Shown here piece after piece: positions 1 to 42,847 of a stretch of DNA of 64,000 bases (positions are counted from its first letter, which is position 1; each line of letters begins with the position of its first letter). A program made the translations under genes and the position numbers. The notes beneath the pieces were generated by a model, which worked only from the letters and a program-made list of their open reading frames with translations, was not told the origin of the DNA and did no database searches. This DNA is from Pogona vitticeps (Eukaryota > Chordata > Lepidosauria > Squamata > Agamidae), in assembly GCF_051106095.1 (NCBI RefSeq), contig NC_135786.1, forward strand, positions 14,106,501 through 14,170,500, read 5' to 3'.

Positions 1-860
1 GAACCACAGATGCTACCTGGGTCTCCATGGTAAGAGTTGGGCCAAGATGAACTCCCAGAATGCAAACCACACTCTTTGTGGTAAGAGTCCCCGCCCCCAC
101 CGAAAAGAGAGGAAATTTCCCAAACCACTTATGCCAGGAGCACAAACCCTCAAGATCTCCTTCATGAACCTCAGTCCACTCAACTGCATCCATTACAGAA
201 TGGCCCCCAGGCAGCACAAGAGACATAACGGCATCCACTGCAGATAGAAAAAAACGATGTAGAGCTAAGTGTCGTCAGCATACTGGTGACATGACGCTCC
301 ACACCCCCGGATGACCCCGCCTAGCAGCCTCATAGAGATATTAAAACAGCATTGGAGAGATGATCGAACCCTGTGGAACCCCACAATTGAGGAACCATGG
401 GTCTAATACATTCTCTTCAAGCTGTACTCTATGGGGACAACGCTCCAAGACTGGAGCCAAGCAAAATCACCGACCTCCAACTCGGAGAGCCTCCCCAAGA
501 GGATACCAAGGTCGATGGTATCAAAGGTGGCTGAGATGTCAAGGAAGACCAACAAGGACGTTTTGCCACCACCAGCCTCCCTCAATAGGTCTTCTAGCAA
601 ATTGAACAATGCCGTTTCCGTGCTGTGACACAGCCTGAAGCCCGACTGAAACTGATCCAGAGTGCTGATTTCATCCAATAGACCTTGAAGTTGGTGAGCC
701 ACTACCCTCTCTACCACCTTGCTAAGAAAAGAAACATTGGCAATGGGTCTATAATTGCCAATTTTGTCTCCCACCAAGATTGATTCCTTCCTTATGGGCC
801 TAATGAGTATCTCCTTGAGGGAAAAAGAAACATGTCCTTCTGGAGATCTTAGATCTGACC
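1..860 (-). mobile_element. L2/CR1-type LINE fragment, reverse transcriptase part
   Basis: Read on the minus strand, this stretch encodes reverse-transcriptase blocks in order: NYRPIANVSFLSKVVERVV, then DQFQSGFR, then LLVFLDISATFDTID, and further toward position 1 a decayed form of the block that normally reads GVPQGS..SPMLFNIYM, followed by CHQYADDT, which carries the YADD catalytic motif. The order and wording match the L2/CR1 group of non-LTR retrotransposons common in squamates. The frame is broken several times, so the copy is inactive. It runs off the left edge of the window. Confidence 0.8.
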
Positions 861-2230
861 CAGTACAGCTCTTCTAATCCTCTCATTTTCAAATTGAGTT
901 ACTCCCTCCACTGCGTAAATTACTGCACATTTATCTCTTAGCCTGACCTATCTTTGAGACTTATTCTAAAGATAAAACTGAGTGAGGGGGGGAAAAAACA
1001 TGAATTCTGGCTTGCGTTCTTTGGTCCAAAGTCAGAATATAAGTGTAATAAAAACAAGATTCCTACATGAATCACCATTCTAAATAATAAGGAAAACAAA
1101 TGATCAAGGTACTCCAGATGTTTTAAATATAATTATTATTGCTGCTACAGTTTTGCTTGCACTTGTCTTATTCTTGAAAGCAAACAAAAGTGCTGCTTGT
1201 GCATAAATATGACAATTTATTTTTTAAAAAAAGAAATAGCATATGTTGGGGAAAATACATACTGAGATTCATTTCTCAGGGCATGTATGAAATGGTAAAG
1301 CCCAGTGGCTCAAGTGGCTATTCTCTTGTAATTAGACAGGAAAGAATCCTGTTGCATTTTTATATATGGGGAACAATTTCACTAGTCGTTTTTGTGTTTT
1401 GGTGGTTGTCCAATATGCAGCTAGTTGTGTGATTTACTGTACAGCCAGAGCACAGCTTGCTGCACCACAGACAAAGAGTGAAACATAACTCAGAATGCAC
1501 AATCGTATTTGTTATTCAGGTTCTGCTTTTAGGGTACACTAGACAAATGGCACACGGATTGGACTGGCCTACAGTTATGTTGCCTATGGACTGAATTACC
1601 AACCTGTGGAATAGCCTCTTCAAATTAATTGCACCTATGAGTATTCTCAGATATCTCTGGTTACATCTTTTGCCCACTGTGGTGAGCAAGTTCATTTTCA
1701 ACATAAACCAACAAGATTCTGGCCAAAATGTACTGTGCAACAGCATACAAGCCCCTTTCCCTGGAAAAGCAAGCCACAATTCTTGAAGGGAATTTCCTCT
1801 AAGCTAGGTGTGTGTGAGCAACTTAGAAGCAAGAAAATTGTGTGTGGGTGGTGTTATACATCAAAACAATAGCAGCTCTAACCTTGGGTTAATTTTTAAA
1901 TCTCTAAAACAGCAGGCCACAAATTAAGAGCCAGCTGGAAACAAAAGGACCTTTATATCAGACCCTTTGAGTCTGATATACCATGGAAGCACTTAACTGG
2001 GACTTTCTACCAGGGTACTGATTTTGTCTTGCAAACTTATGCACACTTACCTTTATACTATAAAACATCTAATCACTGAGACAACTCCCGAGTAACCACG
2101 CAGGAATGGCTTGCCTCTTCAGCTACAATCCTCTGCGCACTTACCTACTCCTAAACCCCAATGAATTAAATAAAATTTACTTCTGAGCAGACATACTTAG
2201 GATTGCATTGTTTCTCTCCAGGGCATGATC
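861..2230. other. intergenic stretch, no gene recognised
   Basis: AT-rich DNA between the LINE and the RPL27A CpG-rich promoter. No exon with plausible splice sites was found. About 2120-2215 resembles a widely dispersed squamate repeat, with a 'cttacttctgagcagacatac..taggattgca' type of end, but I cannot assign its family. Confidence 0.5.
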
Positions 2231-2239
2231 CGCAGAGGA

Positions 2240-2684
2240 GGACGTCTTTAAGAGCAGTGAGGTAGAAAGCATCCAACCAATGCCTCATCACACAGGCTTT
2301 TAACATCCCAGCTCGCGCGGATGGGATCTGTAGTCCCACAACCCATGGCGAGCCTTGCCTTGGAAGCCAACTTGGCCTCTCCAGCGGTTCTTCCTTCGTC
2401 TTTATGGTTGGAACCCGCGAAGGGGGCGGGGCATAGGCAAAAAAGCACGCGGCGGGCCGGGGTCACGTGCTCAAAAGGCTGTCCCAGCCATACGGGATGG
2501 GAGTCCAGCGTCCAAAGTATCGCGAGAATATCTCTTGTCGGTATTGTTTTCTCTCTTCCCCCCCCTTCCGCCCCTTGGTCCGTTTCCTCCGCGCGTGCGC
2601 CTCACAAGATCTCGCGTTGGGCGCTTGGCTATGACTGAAATCTCGCGTGAGTAGCGGCTTCCTTTTCCTCTCGGAGCCCTCAAG

Positions 2685-2690
<6 letters not shown>
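2240..2690 (+). promoter_or_regulatory. RPL27A: RPL27A CpG-rich promoter
   Basis: The base composition changes sharply here from AT-rich to CpG-rich and stays so into intron 1, to about 3200. Visible elements are a GC box (agggggcgggg, 2421-2431), an E-box (CACGTG, about 2465), and three copies of a TCTCGCG-type motif near 2519-2529, 2609-2619 and 2639-2648. Such motifs are known from housekeeping and ribosomal-protein promoters. A reverse-strand ACTACAnnTCCC element near 2325-2340 resembles a ZNF143 site. A pyrimidine run, CTTCCTTTTCCTCTC, starts at 2658 and fits a TOP (terminal oligopyrimidine) transcription start. CAAGATGG at the start codon fits the YY1 core common in ribosomal-protein genes. 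Factor assignments are inferred from motifs only. Confidence 0.75.
2658..2687 (+). other. RPL27A: RPL27A exon 1 (TOP leader plus ATG)
   Basis: The exon starts at a C followed by a 15-base pyrimidine tract, as in TOP mRNAs. It ends with ATG directly against the donor GTAGGT at 2688. The exact first base is inferred from the TOP rule. Confidence 0.8.
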
Positions 2691-10718
<8,028 letters not shown>

Positions 10719-10743
10719 GGATTTCTGTTTATACTTATGTTTA

Positions 10744-10785
10744 AATAAACCTTTTATCAGCTGTATGTTTTCTTGTTTTAATAAA
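10744..10785 (+). terminator. RPL27A: RPL27A polyadenylation signals
   Basis: AATAAA lies at 10744-10749, only 26 bases after the stop codon, as expected for the very short 3' UTR of ribosomal-protein mRNAs. A second AATAAA at 10780-10785 follows a T-rich stretch and could be a backup signal. Confidence 0.8.
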
Positions 10786-10874
10786 CAAATGAGAGAAAAG
10801 GCTAATTCTAGTATCTGAAGTATGCATTCCCTCATAACCTCAGCTTTATACATTATTATAACATGGATATACAG

Positions 10875-11092
10875 AATTGAAGACTCCTTGGAAAAGACCC
10901 CGATGTTAGGAAAGTGTGAAGGCAGGAGGAGAAGGGGGCGACAGAGGATGAAATGGTTGGACAGTGTCATCGAAGCGACCAACATGAATTTGACCCATCT
11001 CCGGGAGGCAGTGGAAGACAAGAGGGCCTGGCATGCTCTGGTCCATGGGGTCACGAAGAGTGGAAATGACTTAACGACTAAACAACAACATA
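10875..11092 (+). mobile_element. RTE-BovB LINE, 5'-truncated 3' end
   Basis: Encodes the C-terminal BovB wording EKTPMLGKCEGRRRRGRQRM, NMNLTHLREAVEDKRAW and HALVHGVTKSG, then ends in the BovB tail 'aacgactaaacaacaac'. It lies about 90 bp downstream of the second RPL27A polyadenylation signal. Confidence 0.85.
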
Positions 11093-11671
11093 GTGCCCAA
11101 ATGTGTGGCAGCAGTGCTGTGGAGCTGCTTTTCCCTCACAATTCACTTTCAGAAAGGAGTGGTTTCAGCAGGTCCTCGTGCCTTTTCCATACGTGCCCTA
11201 CCAGAACTAAAGGGTGGTATTTTGGCTTTAAATGCCTGTCAGAAAGCTCTGCAAGGTTCTTTTCCTTACATTACTACTGGGAGCCATCTGCACAGTGAAA
11301 CTCCACTGCCATAGCAACTGAGCTGCAGATTGGAGTCCATGGTCTCCCTGCCCCCAGTTTTTTGTCTCTAACTTTGCCAGCCTCTGTTGTCTAGACAACC
11401 AAGCAGGCAGCATCAGCATGCTTCTTTGGCCACAGGCTGGCCCCAAGTGCCTAGCAGTATGACTATGAGCCACACGCATGGGTACAGACAAAAGGATCTG
11501 CTTCTAACACAAAACAGGATTAGGGTGGAAGAGTAAACTACGTTACATCTGTGAAATCTTGGAAATCGGAGGAGAGGAGCAAGATTTCCAAAGAACAGAA
11601 CTTGATTTTTTACAAGTCTGATGTTGATTCTGGTTTCTCAGGAACTGTTGTGTTGCCTACTTTGGAATGTA
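11093..11671. other. intergenic stretch, nothing recognised
   Basis: Moderately GC-balanced unique-looking DNA. The short open frames have no recognisable motifs and no convincing splice sites. Confidence 0.4.
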
Positions 11672-12105
11672 CAGTGGTGCCCCACATGACGATGATAATC
11701 TAGTCCATCAAAATTGCTGTACAGCGAAATCGTCGTGACGCAAAAAAAATCCCCATTGGAATGCATTGAAAACTGGTTAATGCGTTCCAATGGGGAAAAT
11801 ACCTGATCATCCTGTGAAGATCCTCCATAGGGCAGCCATTTTGAGAGTGCGGATCAGCTGTTTTTAATCGCTGCCTTCCGAAGCAAGGGTCGGAAAACAG
11901 CGGGAGGCCATTTTAGAAACCCGACGATCAGCTGGAAAGATTGTCGTCTAGCGAAAAAATAGGTCCCAAAGCAGGGACCTAATCGACGTAAAGCGAAAAA
12001 ACCCCATAGGAACCATTGTTTTGCAATCGCTATAGCGATCACAAAAAAGTAATCGTCAAGCGATTTCGTCGTGCTGTGGGGTCGTCGTAAAGCAGGGCAC
12101 CATTG
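11672..12105. mobile_element. Tigger-type MITE, 434 bp
   Basis: Ends CAGTGGTGCCCCACATGACG and GCAGGGCACCATTG, flanked by TA (11670-11671 and 12106-12107). The interior carries two copies of the GCAGCCATTTT / GATCAGCTG cassette (11831-11860, 11906-11934) and inverted segments built on cgtcgt and gcgaaaa. Related to the MITE at 3931-4324. Confidence 0.8.
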
Positions 12106-13979
12106 TAGATTACTTGTCTTGCCTGGCTTGGGGCGGGGGTTAGTTTTGAGGGTTTGGTACCGTTTAACTTGGTCCATCATCCTAGACATGAATGAGGAAA
12201 GCCAATGTACATGGAGGATTTGGGTCTTTTCGGGTTTACTAAAAGAGCAGGGACCCAAAAATGAAAGCCACCCCACCCCCCAAAAATGAAAACAAACCAA
12301 GTTTTCCCCCTCCACACCCCTGCTGGCTAGCCATAATTCTGTTTCTTATCTATCACTACCATCAAGTAACAAAAGCCGGACAAGAAATGGATTTTACTCC
12401 AACCATAACAGTGCCTTGCTATCCTAGGATAAAACAGCAGATTTGAATTAGCTGTTCCATTTTGAAAGGAAAACATGCACACCAAAAAACAAAATAATTG
12501 TCTAGCTTATGGTACCATGAGCAACTGTCACAATTACTGCAGCATTGTAACAAGTAGAGAGTTTCATAGAGATAAAAAGGGAGGCTGTGAGCTTTATGTA
12601 AAACTGATTAAAACATCTAGAAAGTCTCTTAGAAATGAACAGGAGGTGACAAATGAACAGGAGGTATGTTGCAGCCGATCACCTATCCATTTTCCATTTG
12701 TTCAATTAAGCTCACTGTTTCTGTGTGCCATGGTGCATTCTAGGCTGTCTCTAACATTATATAACATTTTTATACCATCCATCTGGCCAAAGGCCAGTTA
12801 ATAAATAGACACAAAGTCTGATAGCCCTATTTAAATGTTTATAATGTGGACAGAATGGGCATAGGTATGCTAGTTCTACCGATCCAGTATTCTAAACTGC
12901 ACAGAGAAGCTGCACAAATAGATAGGTATCCCAGCTGCAGACTGTGTATGTCAGCATTTGATGCTTCAGAGAGAGAATTAGAAGGCTCTTCATCACTACA
13001 TATTATTGTTAAATGCTCAGCAAGACAATGAGCTGCTGCTTTGTTTCTGGGTTCAGTATATGGGTTTGTTTTTTTAATTATCTTTTCACATCTGGACACC
13101 ATCCTGATTAAAAGTGCTTACAATATCAGTTTTACAATCTGTCCCAGTCAAAGAAAAGGTTAATTACAAGTATCACACAAATGTTTCATTTGCTTGAAAT
13201 ACAGCATGAAAAAGTATTCCAAAACCTTACACAAAAGGTGAAATATAAAACTTCAATATAATAAAGACGAGCAACACTTCCAAATTAGCATTGTAGCAAA
13301 TTTTCAAAGAAATGCAAAATAAATCTTACATGAGCAAAATGTCTGAACATTTTGCTCCTCTTCAAGGTATTTTACTGTTACATTAGTGCAACCCCTTTAA
13401 AAAACACTTGATAGAAAACCAAGAAAGTATTTTGTTTTCCATATATTCACACTTTGGTTTGCAAACCAATCACTTTCATTTGTGGCAAGAAACAAAATCA
13501 AACATCTTCCTTATTTTATCATAAATGACAGAATCCTCAAAATATGGATAGTGACACTGCTATCAGAAGAGTGAGGAAATACCACAGTAGAAAAGGCACA
13601 AAACACAAAGCAGGCCATGCTTCTGTTGTTTCTTACCAGGGAGCACGGAATATGTGCAGTACAAAAACGGTGTATGATGTCTTAAGATCGTAACCTCATG
13701 CAAAACTTTGATAGTAAGAAAAAAAGTTTCAGAAGACAAGCAGTACTAAACAGCTGAGAATAATTGCCTCTTTGAGGTCAAGGCAGAGTTGTTTCTTCAA
13801 TGTCAATCTTCAAATTATAACAGTTCCTGTTCATCAGATGTGTCTTCAGGGGCACGAGTAAGAGAGACTGATGGGACAAAACTTGCAAAGAAACTTGGCG
13901 AAGCAAGAAACTACAGTAATCCCATTTTTGGGGGGCATTTCAACATGACCAAGTGATATCTTGCTTCAAGGAAACCATT
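12106..13979. other. region between the convergent genes; possible ZNF831 3' UTR
   Basis: No coding exon is recognised. The right part (about 13070-13979) is AT-rich and unique-looking and lies directly downstream of the ZNF831 stop on the minus strand, so it may be 3' UTR. A minus-strand ATTAAA lies near 13074, but I cannot fix the transcript end. Confidence 0.35.
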
Positions 13980-14825
13980 GTGTTTAGTCGTTTAGTCGTG
14001 TCCGACTCTTCGTGACCCCATGGACCAGAGCACGCCAGGCCCTCCAATCTTCCATTGCCTCCCGGAGTTGTGTCAAATTCATGTTGGTTGCTTCGCAGAC
14101 ACTGTCCAGCCATCTCATCCTCGGTCGTCCCCTTCTCCTCTTGCCGTCACACCTTCCTAACATCAAGGTTTTTTCCAAGGACTCTTTTCTTCTCATGAGA
14201 TGGCCAAAGTACTGGAGCCTCAGCTTCAGGATCTGTCCGTCCAGTGAGCACTCAGGGTTGATTTCCTTTAGAACTGATAGGTTTGTTCTCCTTGCAGTCC
14301 AGGGGATTCTCAAGAGCCTCCTCCAGCACCACAATTCAAAGGCATCAATTCTTCGGCGGTCAGCTTTCTTTATGGTCCAGCTCTCACTTCCATACATCAC
14401 AACAGGAAAAACCATAGCTTTGACTATTCTGACTTTTGTTGGCAAGGTGATGTCTCTGCTTTTTAACATGCTGTCAAGATTCCTCCCAAGAAGCAGGCGT
14501 CTTTTAATTTCGTGTCTGCTGTCTCCATCTGCAGTGATCATGGAGCCCAGGAAAATAAAATCTGTCACTGCCTCCATATCTTCCCCTTCTATTTCCCAGG
14601 TGGTGATGGGACCAGTGGCCATGATCTTAGTTTTTTTGATGTTGAGTTTCAGACCGTTTTTTGCACTCTCCTCTTTCACTCTCATTACAAGGTTCTTTAA
14701 TTCCTCCTCACTTTCTGCCATCAGAGTGGTATCATCTGCATATTTGAGGTTGTTGATATTTCTTCCGGCAGTCTTAATTCCGGCTTGGGTTTCATCCAGT
14801 CCAGCCTTCCGCATGATGTATTCTG
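13980..14825 (-). mobile_element. young RTE-BovB LINE insertion, 5'-truncated, 13-bp TSD
   Basis: An 846-bp insertion bounded by the perfect 13-bp duplication CAAGGAAACCATT (13967-13979 and 14826-14838). It encodes about 280 uninterrupted codons of the BovB reverse transcriptase C-terminal half: NINNLKYADDTTLM (YADD box), KMMATGPI-like thumb wording, FLGSMITADGD, VMYGSESWTIKK, AFELWCWRRLLRIPWTARRT, and HGVTKSRTRLND at the end. The endonuclease and first RT blocks are missing, so it cannot move on its own. The open frame and exact duplication mark it as the youngest LINE in the window. It lies about 180 bp beyond the ZNF831 stop, in the same orientation as that gene. Confidence 0.93.
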
Positions 14826-15004
14826 CAAGGAAACCATTAACATGTAAATAAATGAACATCCTTGGCAACGCTATGCAGTACTTGAGGGCATGAATGGCTT
14901 TTCTGCTCTAATTTGTGACCAAAAAGCAGACCGATGACTGATTAAGCCTAAATGCTAATTCAGCTCATTCTGTTCCATGGTGAAACTTCAGTGTAGTCTA
15001 TTTG

Positions 15005-37130
<22,126 letters not shown>

Positions 37131-37165
37131 GCTTTTGCAACCTCCCAAACTTTCTACGACAGTCC

Positions 37166-37751
37166 CTGTGGGAAAAACAGAAGATATTTTACTTGGTAGC
37201 TATGCTCTTTCTTTCATATGATTTTGTTGACTAGAGTCTACTGCATCAAAAGCATGAGATCTTATCTACAAGTGGACAACATACATACAGGTTTAAAACA
37301 CACATTGTTCTAATTCCTGGTCCTTTATGTAAACCTAAATATCTCACACACTCCCTTCAGCCTTGACACCTGAATACTTTTATTTGAAATTTGAACTATC
37401 ATCACTCAGAGAAAAATCAATACATTGGTAAATTTAGAAAATGTGTTGAATTTCAATCTTCAAATTAGTTTACATTAGTTAAGTTATATCACTGACGAAG
37501 ACAGGATGGTGTAAGAAGCTGTGTACAGAAATGCAACTGTTATAGTTTTCCCCCCTACTTTCTAAATAAAACGTCACACTATTAAATATGTTCTTTACAA
37601 ATTGCACATGCTTCTGCTGAAAACATGAAATGCACTTTAGTTGTAGTGGAGTGTATGCACTTGTGGTCAGGAAGCACTTATTTGTTGTCAGGAAGTCTAT
37701 AATTGAGAAAGCCCAAAGTAATTTATTTTTAGACAACTATGTGTAGTTGTG
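37166..37751. other. ZNF831 intron upstream of the first coding exon
   Basis: The polypyrimidine acceptor at 37166-37181 is the only clear feature. The rest is AT-rich and unrecognised. Confidence 0.5.
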
Positions 37752-38100
37752 TAGACTCTTGAGAGTCCCCTGGACTGCAAAGAGATCAAACCTATCCATT
37801 CTGAAGGAAATCAACCCTGAGTGCTCACTGGGAGGACAGATCCTTAAGATGAGGCTTCAATATTTATGAGAAGAGAAATTTCATGAGAAGAGAAATCTCC
37901 TTGAAAAAGACCCTGATGTTGGGAAAGTGTGAGGGCAAGAGGAGAAGGGGATGGCAGATGACAAGATGGTTGGACAATGTCATCAAAGCTACCAACATGG
38001 ATTTGACCAAACTCCGGGAGGCAGTGGAAGACAGGAGGACCTGGCGTGCTCTGGTCCATGGGGTCACGAAGAGTCAGACATGACTAAACGACTAAACAAC
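37752..38100 (+). mobile_element. RTE-BovB LINE, 3' end
   Basis: Decayed frames give RRREISLKKTLMLGKCEGKR, TNMDLTKLREAVEDRRTW and RALVHGVTKSQT, ending with 'gactaaacgactaaacaaca'. 5'-truncated and inactive. Confidence 0.82.
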
Positions 38101-38127
38101 ATGTGTAGGATACCTGCTCTATTCTTG

Positions 38128-38302
38128 TGTACGTTCTGTGCTGTCAAGTTGGAACATACTTATAGTGACCCTAATACAGCTTTCAAGGTGAGATATGTAA
38201 GGAGTGGCTTTACCAGTTCCACAGCCCCAGTGAGATTCCAATGCCAAGTGGGGATTTTAACTCTGTTCTCCAGAGTCCTAGTCCATCACACTGTCCAATT
38301 AA
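38128..38302 (-). mobile_element. tRNA-type SINE remnant
   Basis: Contains 'gctgtcaagttggaacatac..agtgaccctaat', 'gtggctttaccagttcc' and 'ctctccagagtcctagtcc', matching the layout of the copies at 3251 and 31185. Confidence 0.5.
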
Positions 38303-38601
38303 AAATCTGCAAATTAAAAACCAGCATTCCTGAGAAGATGTACTGCTTCTTCCTAAATTTGGCTTGTCTTCCACAGGGTCTGGACATTTGGTTATCTTTT
38401 GAGAAATAATTGATATCAGTATTTCCCAAAACTGTGAGAAATAAAATCCAAATTAAAAATTGTGACCATAGTAAGATCCCAACCGTATCAGACCCAAACC
38501 TGTCTCAGGTTATACAGTGCAAAAAAGAGTGAAATGAGGAACAAGACAGTGTTTCCTCTCTTTTTTTTAACTAGTTCAGGGACCACAGGAGTGGGGGCAA
38601 G

Positions 38602-38602
<1 letters not shown>

Positions 38603-38633
<31 letters not shown>
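38603..38633. repeat. (GA)n microsatellite
   Basis: About 31 bases of pure GA repeat. Confidence 0.95.
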
Positions 38634-38637
<4 letters not shown>

Positions 38638-41459
38638 AATTCAGGTGCTTCCTTTTTGCTTGTGCTAGCCAGAAACTAAACTAGAACTGAGAAACCAAAG
38701 GCTCAAACCCCTCTCTCTATCATGATACTCTATGGCCTAGCATCAGTCACCATCACTCATCTTATTGGCATACTTTACAAGCTGGTTATAAACACGAACA
38801 CACATTGAGGTTGGGAAAACAACACTACAGTATAGGCGTACCGGAAATCTTTGTTTAAAAAAGTAAGGCAGCAAGTAAGTGAGCAATAATAGTACAGCTC
38901 TTTGTGAGAGCCAGAGTAGTACTCAATGGCGTATAAATTCCAATTTACATTTAACTCCTCAATTCTGTAAATTTGCCATTCTTTGACTAGTAAATAAGAG
39001 GGGAATGTCAGTTTGAAATAACAGAATTTTAACTAAACAAAGCTTGAATTTGTTCTTGTTATGGTAATTTAAATAAAGACAATGGTTTGCAGTCCCATTA
39101 ATACAGAAGATCTGGGTTGATTGTATTTTCATCAGATTACATCCAGTGGTAACAGACCAACCATTCTATTTCTTATTGATGGTTTATCCATGAAATAATT
39201 TAATCATCAAATGAATTGGACCCAGTCTGTGAAATGTTATGCTACAGTCAATGCATTATATTTTTTTTGAGGTGCCAGAAGCATCTATGTTGTTTCTGTG
39301 GCAATAATCTATAATCCTAACTACACACAGCATTGAGCCTGTGGTTTAGTATTGTACATATTTTTTTAAAAAAAAAACTAGCACTAACTCTGGATCAGAG
39401 GGAATCCAAATGAAAATCACTCCTCTCCAGAAGCTGCTATTTGGTGCATAAGGAAGAACTTTCATTGCTTTAATTATGAAACTACAAGAACTGCTTGAAA
39501 CATTACTGTCAGATAATTGGCAGCTTGTTTTGTAAAGTGATACAAATATTTATCACAGAACCATTTTGTCCCCACGCTTCCAATGAATGGACACAGACTG
39601 GAAACAAAGCACACAATTAGACTGAATAGCATGCGGATAACGGGTTTGAAACCACATCAATGCTGAAATCATTCAAATTATGAAAAATATTGGTCATCAT
39701 GAGTAATCCCTTTAGAACAAGGACACTAACAAGTTGTGGCAGACAGATGTTTCTGCTGTGCGCTGTCACTTTAGCACAGCCATGTCTCCATTTTACTGCA
39801 AAGAAAACACGAAAGCATGTAAAGTACATTAAAAATAAAATGTGGTACATTATGTTCCTATTAACAAACTCAGCACTTTATGGAATGCAATGGAAAAGTC
39901 AGCCATTTCATTGTGACTGTCCACCACCACCACCACCAGCATTAATCAAAGGCTACGTGGTCATCGTTTGAACTTCTTTTTAAAGCAAATTCTTAACTAC
40001 ATGATGCCACAGATGGTGCGAAGCAGATGTACTTCTAGTTATGCCAATAGTTCAGTGAAACAAGTTGATGTTATATTGACTTTTGGCATCCAGTGTTTTT
40101 CATACTTCGTTCTTTGTTGCTGAATATGTACTGAAGATTCTTCTATGGGACAGACAACATGTTCTTTCGCACATCATCTGTGGCCAGGTCTATCTGCGCT
40201 GCAAAATGAGACAGCACTGCATACCTCTGGATATATTTCCAGATGTAGCTGTGACGTCCAATTTTTTTTAATACCTCCCCATCACCAACAAACAAAGAAA
40301 ATAATCCTGGAGCAATCAAATTTGGTTTTTGAAAGAAAGATTCTTTCCGGTTTCTTTCATTTTCTGCTGATCCAGTTTGGTTTGGTTTAACATAGCTGCA
40401 GACCTATCCTAGGTTTTGGCAAAAGGCAAGTGATATAATTATGATGTTTATGTAAAACTTCCACATACAAAGGCAGCATGCTTTGCCAACAAATATTGAC
40501 TGCTGAGGAATTACAAAAAGACAGAGTAATTGCCTTTATGCGATTCTTTGTCAGCTTCACAGAAACATTGGATATCTACTTCAGGAAACAGTAATTTAAA
40601 CGGTATTTTTTGTTTCTAATCAAGCAAGACTCCTCCTGCGTCTTAAATAAGGCCAGTCCAAAAGAACCCAGTTGTACAAAAGGTTGAGACACTTTAATTC
40701 TAGCTGACTTCAAAACTGATCAATAATCATGAAGGAAAGGATTAAGTGGTAGAGCCAGACCTCAAAGATAAAAACCTGTATCTAGTGTAACAAAGACAAG
40801 AGGTTTGTGCTCATCTCTAGTTGGTTGTTGCTCAAATTTGGGAGTCAGAAACTGTTAGAAATTAGCTTTTTGCAAACAATAAAGAGATCTGCCAGAGAGC
40901 CCAATTTACCTTCTGCCTGCTCGCGCCTTAGATTTACACACAGGTGGTTCTGCATTTTATAACAAAATTGAAGATGCAGGAATTAGTCCCAAGACAATAC
41001 AGATGGTCACAAATTGAGTGGAAGGTAATTTTGTCCATTCTGTGTCATGAAGTTGTCTAAGTTACAGAGTCTGAAATCTCCTTTGCAACACAACTTCTTG
41101 AAGGTGCAGAACCCCAATTCTTGATTAATTTAATTTCCAGTTCAGTCTGAACATTCTCTCTGACACTGTTCTCTCCCTCGTTAAGAGCTTAGAAATGTTA
41201 CTTTTTGGACTAACAGAATCCTGGCAGATGTAATCCAAAAAAGCAACTTTCCCAAGCTCGTACCACAGTAGTGATCTACACAGTTCTACTTTGTGCGCCT
41301 TCTATAACCTTTCTCGAGTTGATTGTTGACCTGATTTGGCAACAATCTTCTTACTTACATCATGTCATCATTATTACAAGCATTACATATTATTTTTAAA
41401 ACACTTTATTTACGTACCTTCAATCCATTCAAAACAGTCTATTACAATAGGCTATACAG
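38634..41459. other. long stretch without a recognised feature
   Basis: AT-rich, largely unique-looking DNA. A short CAC run occurs near 39921. Short open frames have no recognisable motifs and no convincing exon borders. Probably ZNF831 5' intron or intergenic DNA. Confidence 0.4.
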
Positions 41460-42813
41460 AACAATTTGGAACCAGATTTGGTTGAGAGAGTGCCTGAAGA
41501 ACTATGGATGGAGGCTCATAACATTGTACAGGGGGCAGCAACAAAAACCATCCCAAAGAAAAGGAAATGCAAGAGAGCAAAGTGGCTGTCCAACAATGCC
41601 TTACAAATAGAACAGAAGAGAAGGGAAACCAAATGCAAGGGAGATAGGGAAAGTTACAGAAAATTGAATGCAAACTTCCAAAGAATAGCAAGGAGAGACA
41701 AGAGGGCCTTCTTAAATGAACAGTGCAAAGAAATAGAGGAAAATAATAGAAAGGGAAAAAACAGAGATCTGTTCAAGAAAATTGGAGATACTAAAGGAAC
41801 ATTTTGTGCAAAGATGGACATGATAAAGGACAAAAATGGTAGGGACCTAACAGAAGCAGAAGACATCAAGAAGAGGTGGCAAGAATATACAGAGGAATTA
41901 TATCAGAAAGATCTGGATGTCCCAAACAACCCAGAAACAGTAGTGTGGTTGCTGACCTTGAAATAGACATCCTGGAGAGTGAAGTCAAGTGGGCCTTGGA
42001 AAGCATGGCTAACAACAAGGCCAGTGAAGGTGATCACATTCCAGTTGAACTATTTAAAATCTTAAAAGATGACACTGTTAAGGTACCACACTCAATGTGC
42101 CAGCAAATTTGGAAATCTCAGCAGTGGCCAGAGGATTGAAAAAGATCAGTCTACATCCCAATCCCAAAGAAGGGCAGTGCCAAAGAATGCTCCAACTACT
42201 GTACAATTGCACTCATTTCACACACTAGCAAGGTTATGCTCAAAATCTACAAGGCAGACTTCAGCAGTATGTGGACCGAGAACTCCCAGAAGTACAAGCT
42301 GGATTTCGAAGGGGCAGAGGAACTAGAGACCAAATTGCAAACATGTGCAGGATTCTGGAGAAAGCCAGAGAGTTCCAGAAAAATGTCCACTTCTGATTCA
42401 TTGACTACGCAAAAGCCTTTGACTGTGTGGACTACAGCAAACTATAGCAAGTCCTTAAAGAAATGGAAGTGGCTGACCACCTTATCTATCTTCTGAGAAA
42501 TCTATACATGGGACAGGAAGCATATCCAGTTAGAACTGGATATGGAACAACTGATTGGTCCAAAATTGGGAAAGGAGTACGACAAGGCTGTATATTGTAT
42601 CCCTGCTTATTTAACTTACATGCAGAATACATCATGTGAAAGGCTGGACTGGAGGAATCCCAAACTGGAATTAAGATTGCCGGAAGAAATATCAACAACC
42701 TCCGACATGCAGATGATACCACTCTGATGGATGGCAGAAAGTGAGGAGGAATTAAAGAACCTCTTAATGAGGGTGAAAGAGGAGAGTGCAAAAAATGGTC
42801 TGAAGCTCAACAT

Positions 42814-42847
<34 letters not shown>

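Noticed and set aside
14012-14851. Plus-strand 279-codon open frame
   Set aside because: It is the antisense shadow of the BovB reverse transcriptase at 13980-14825.
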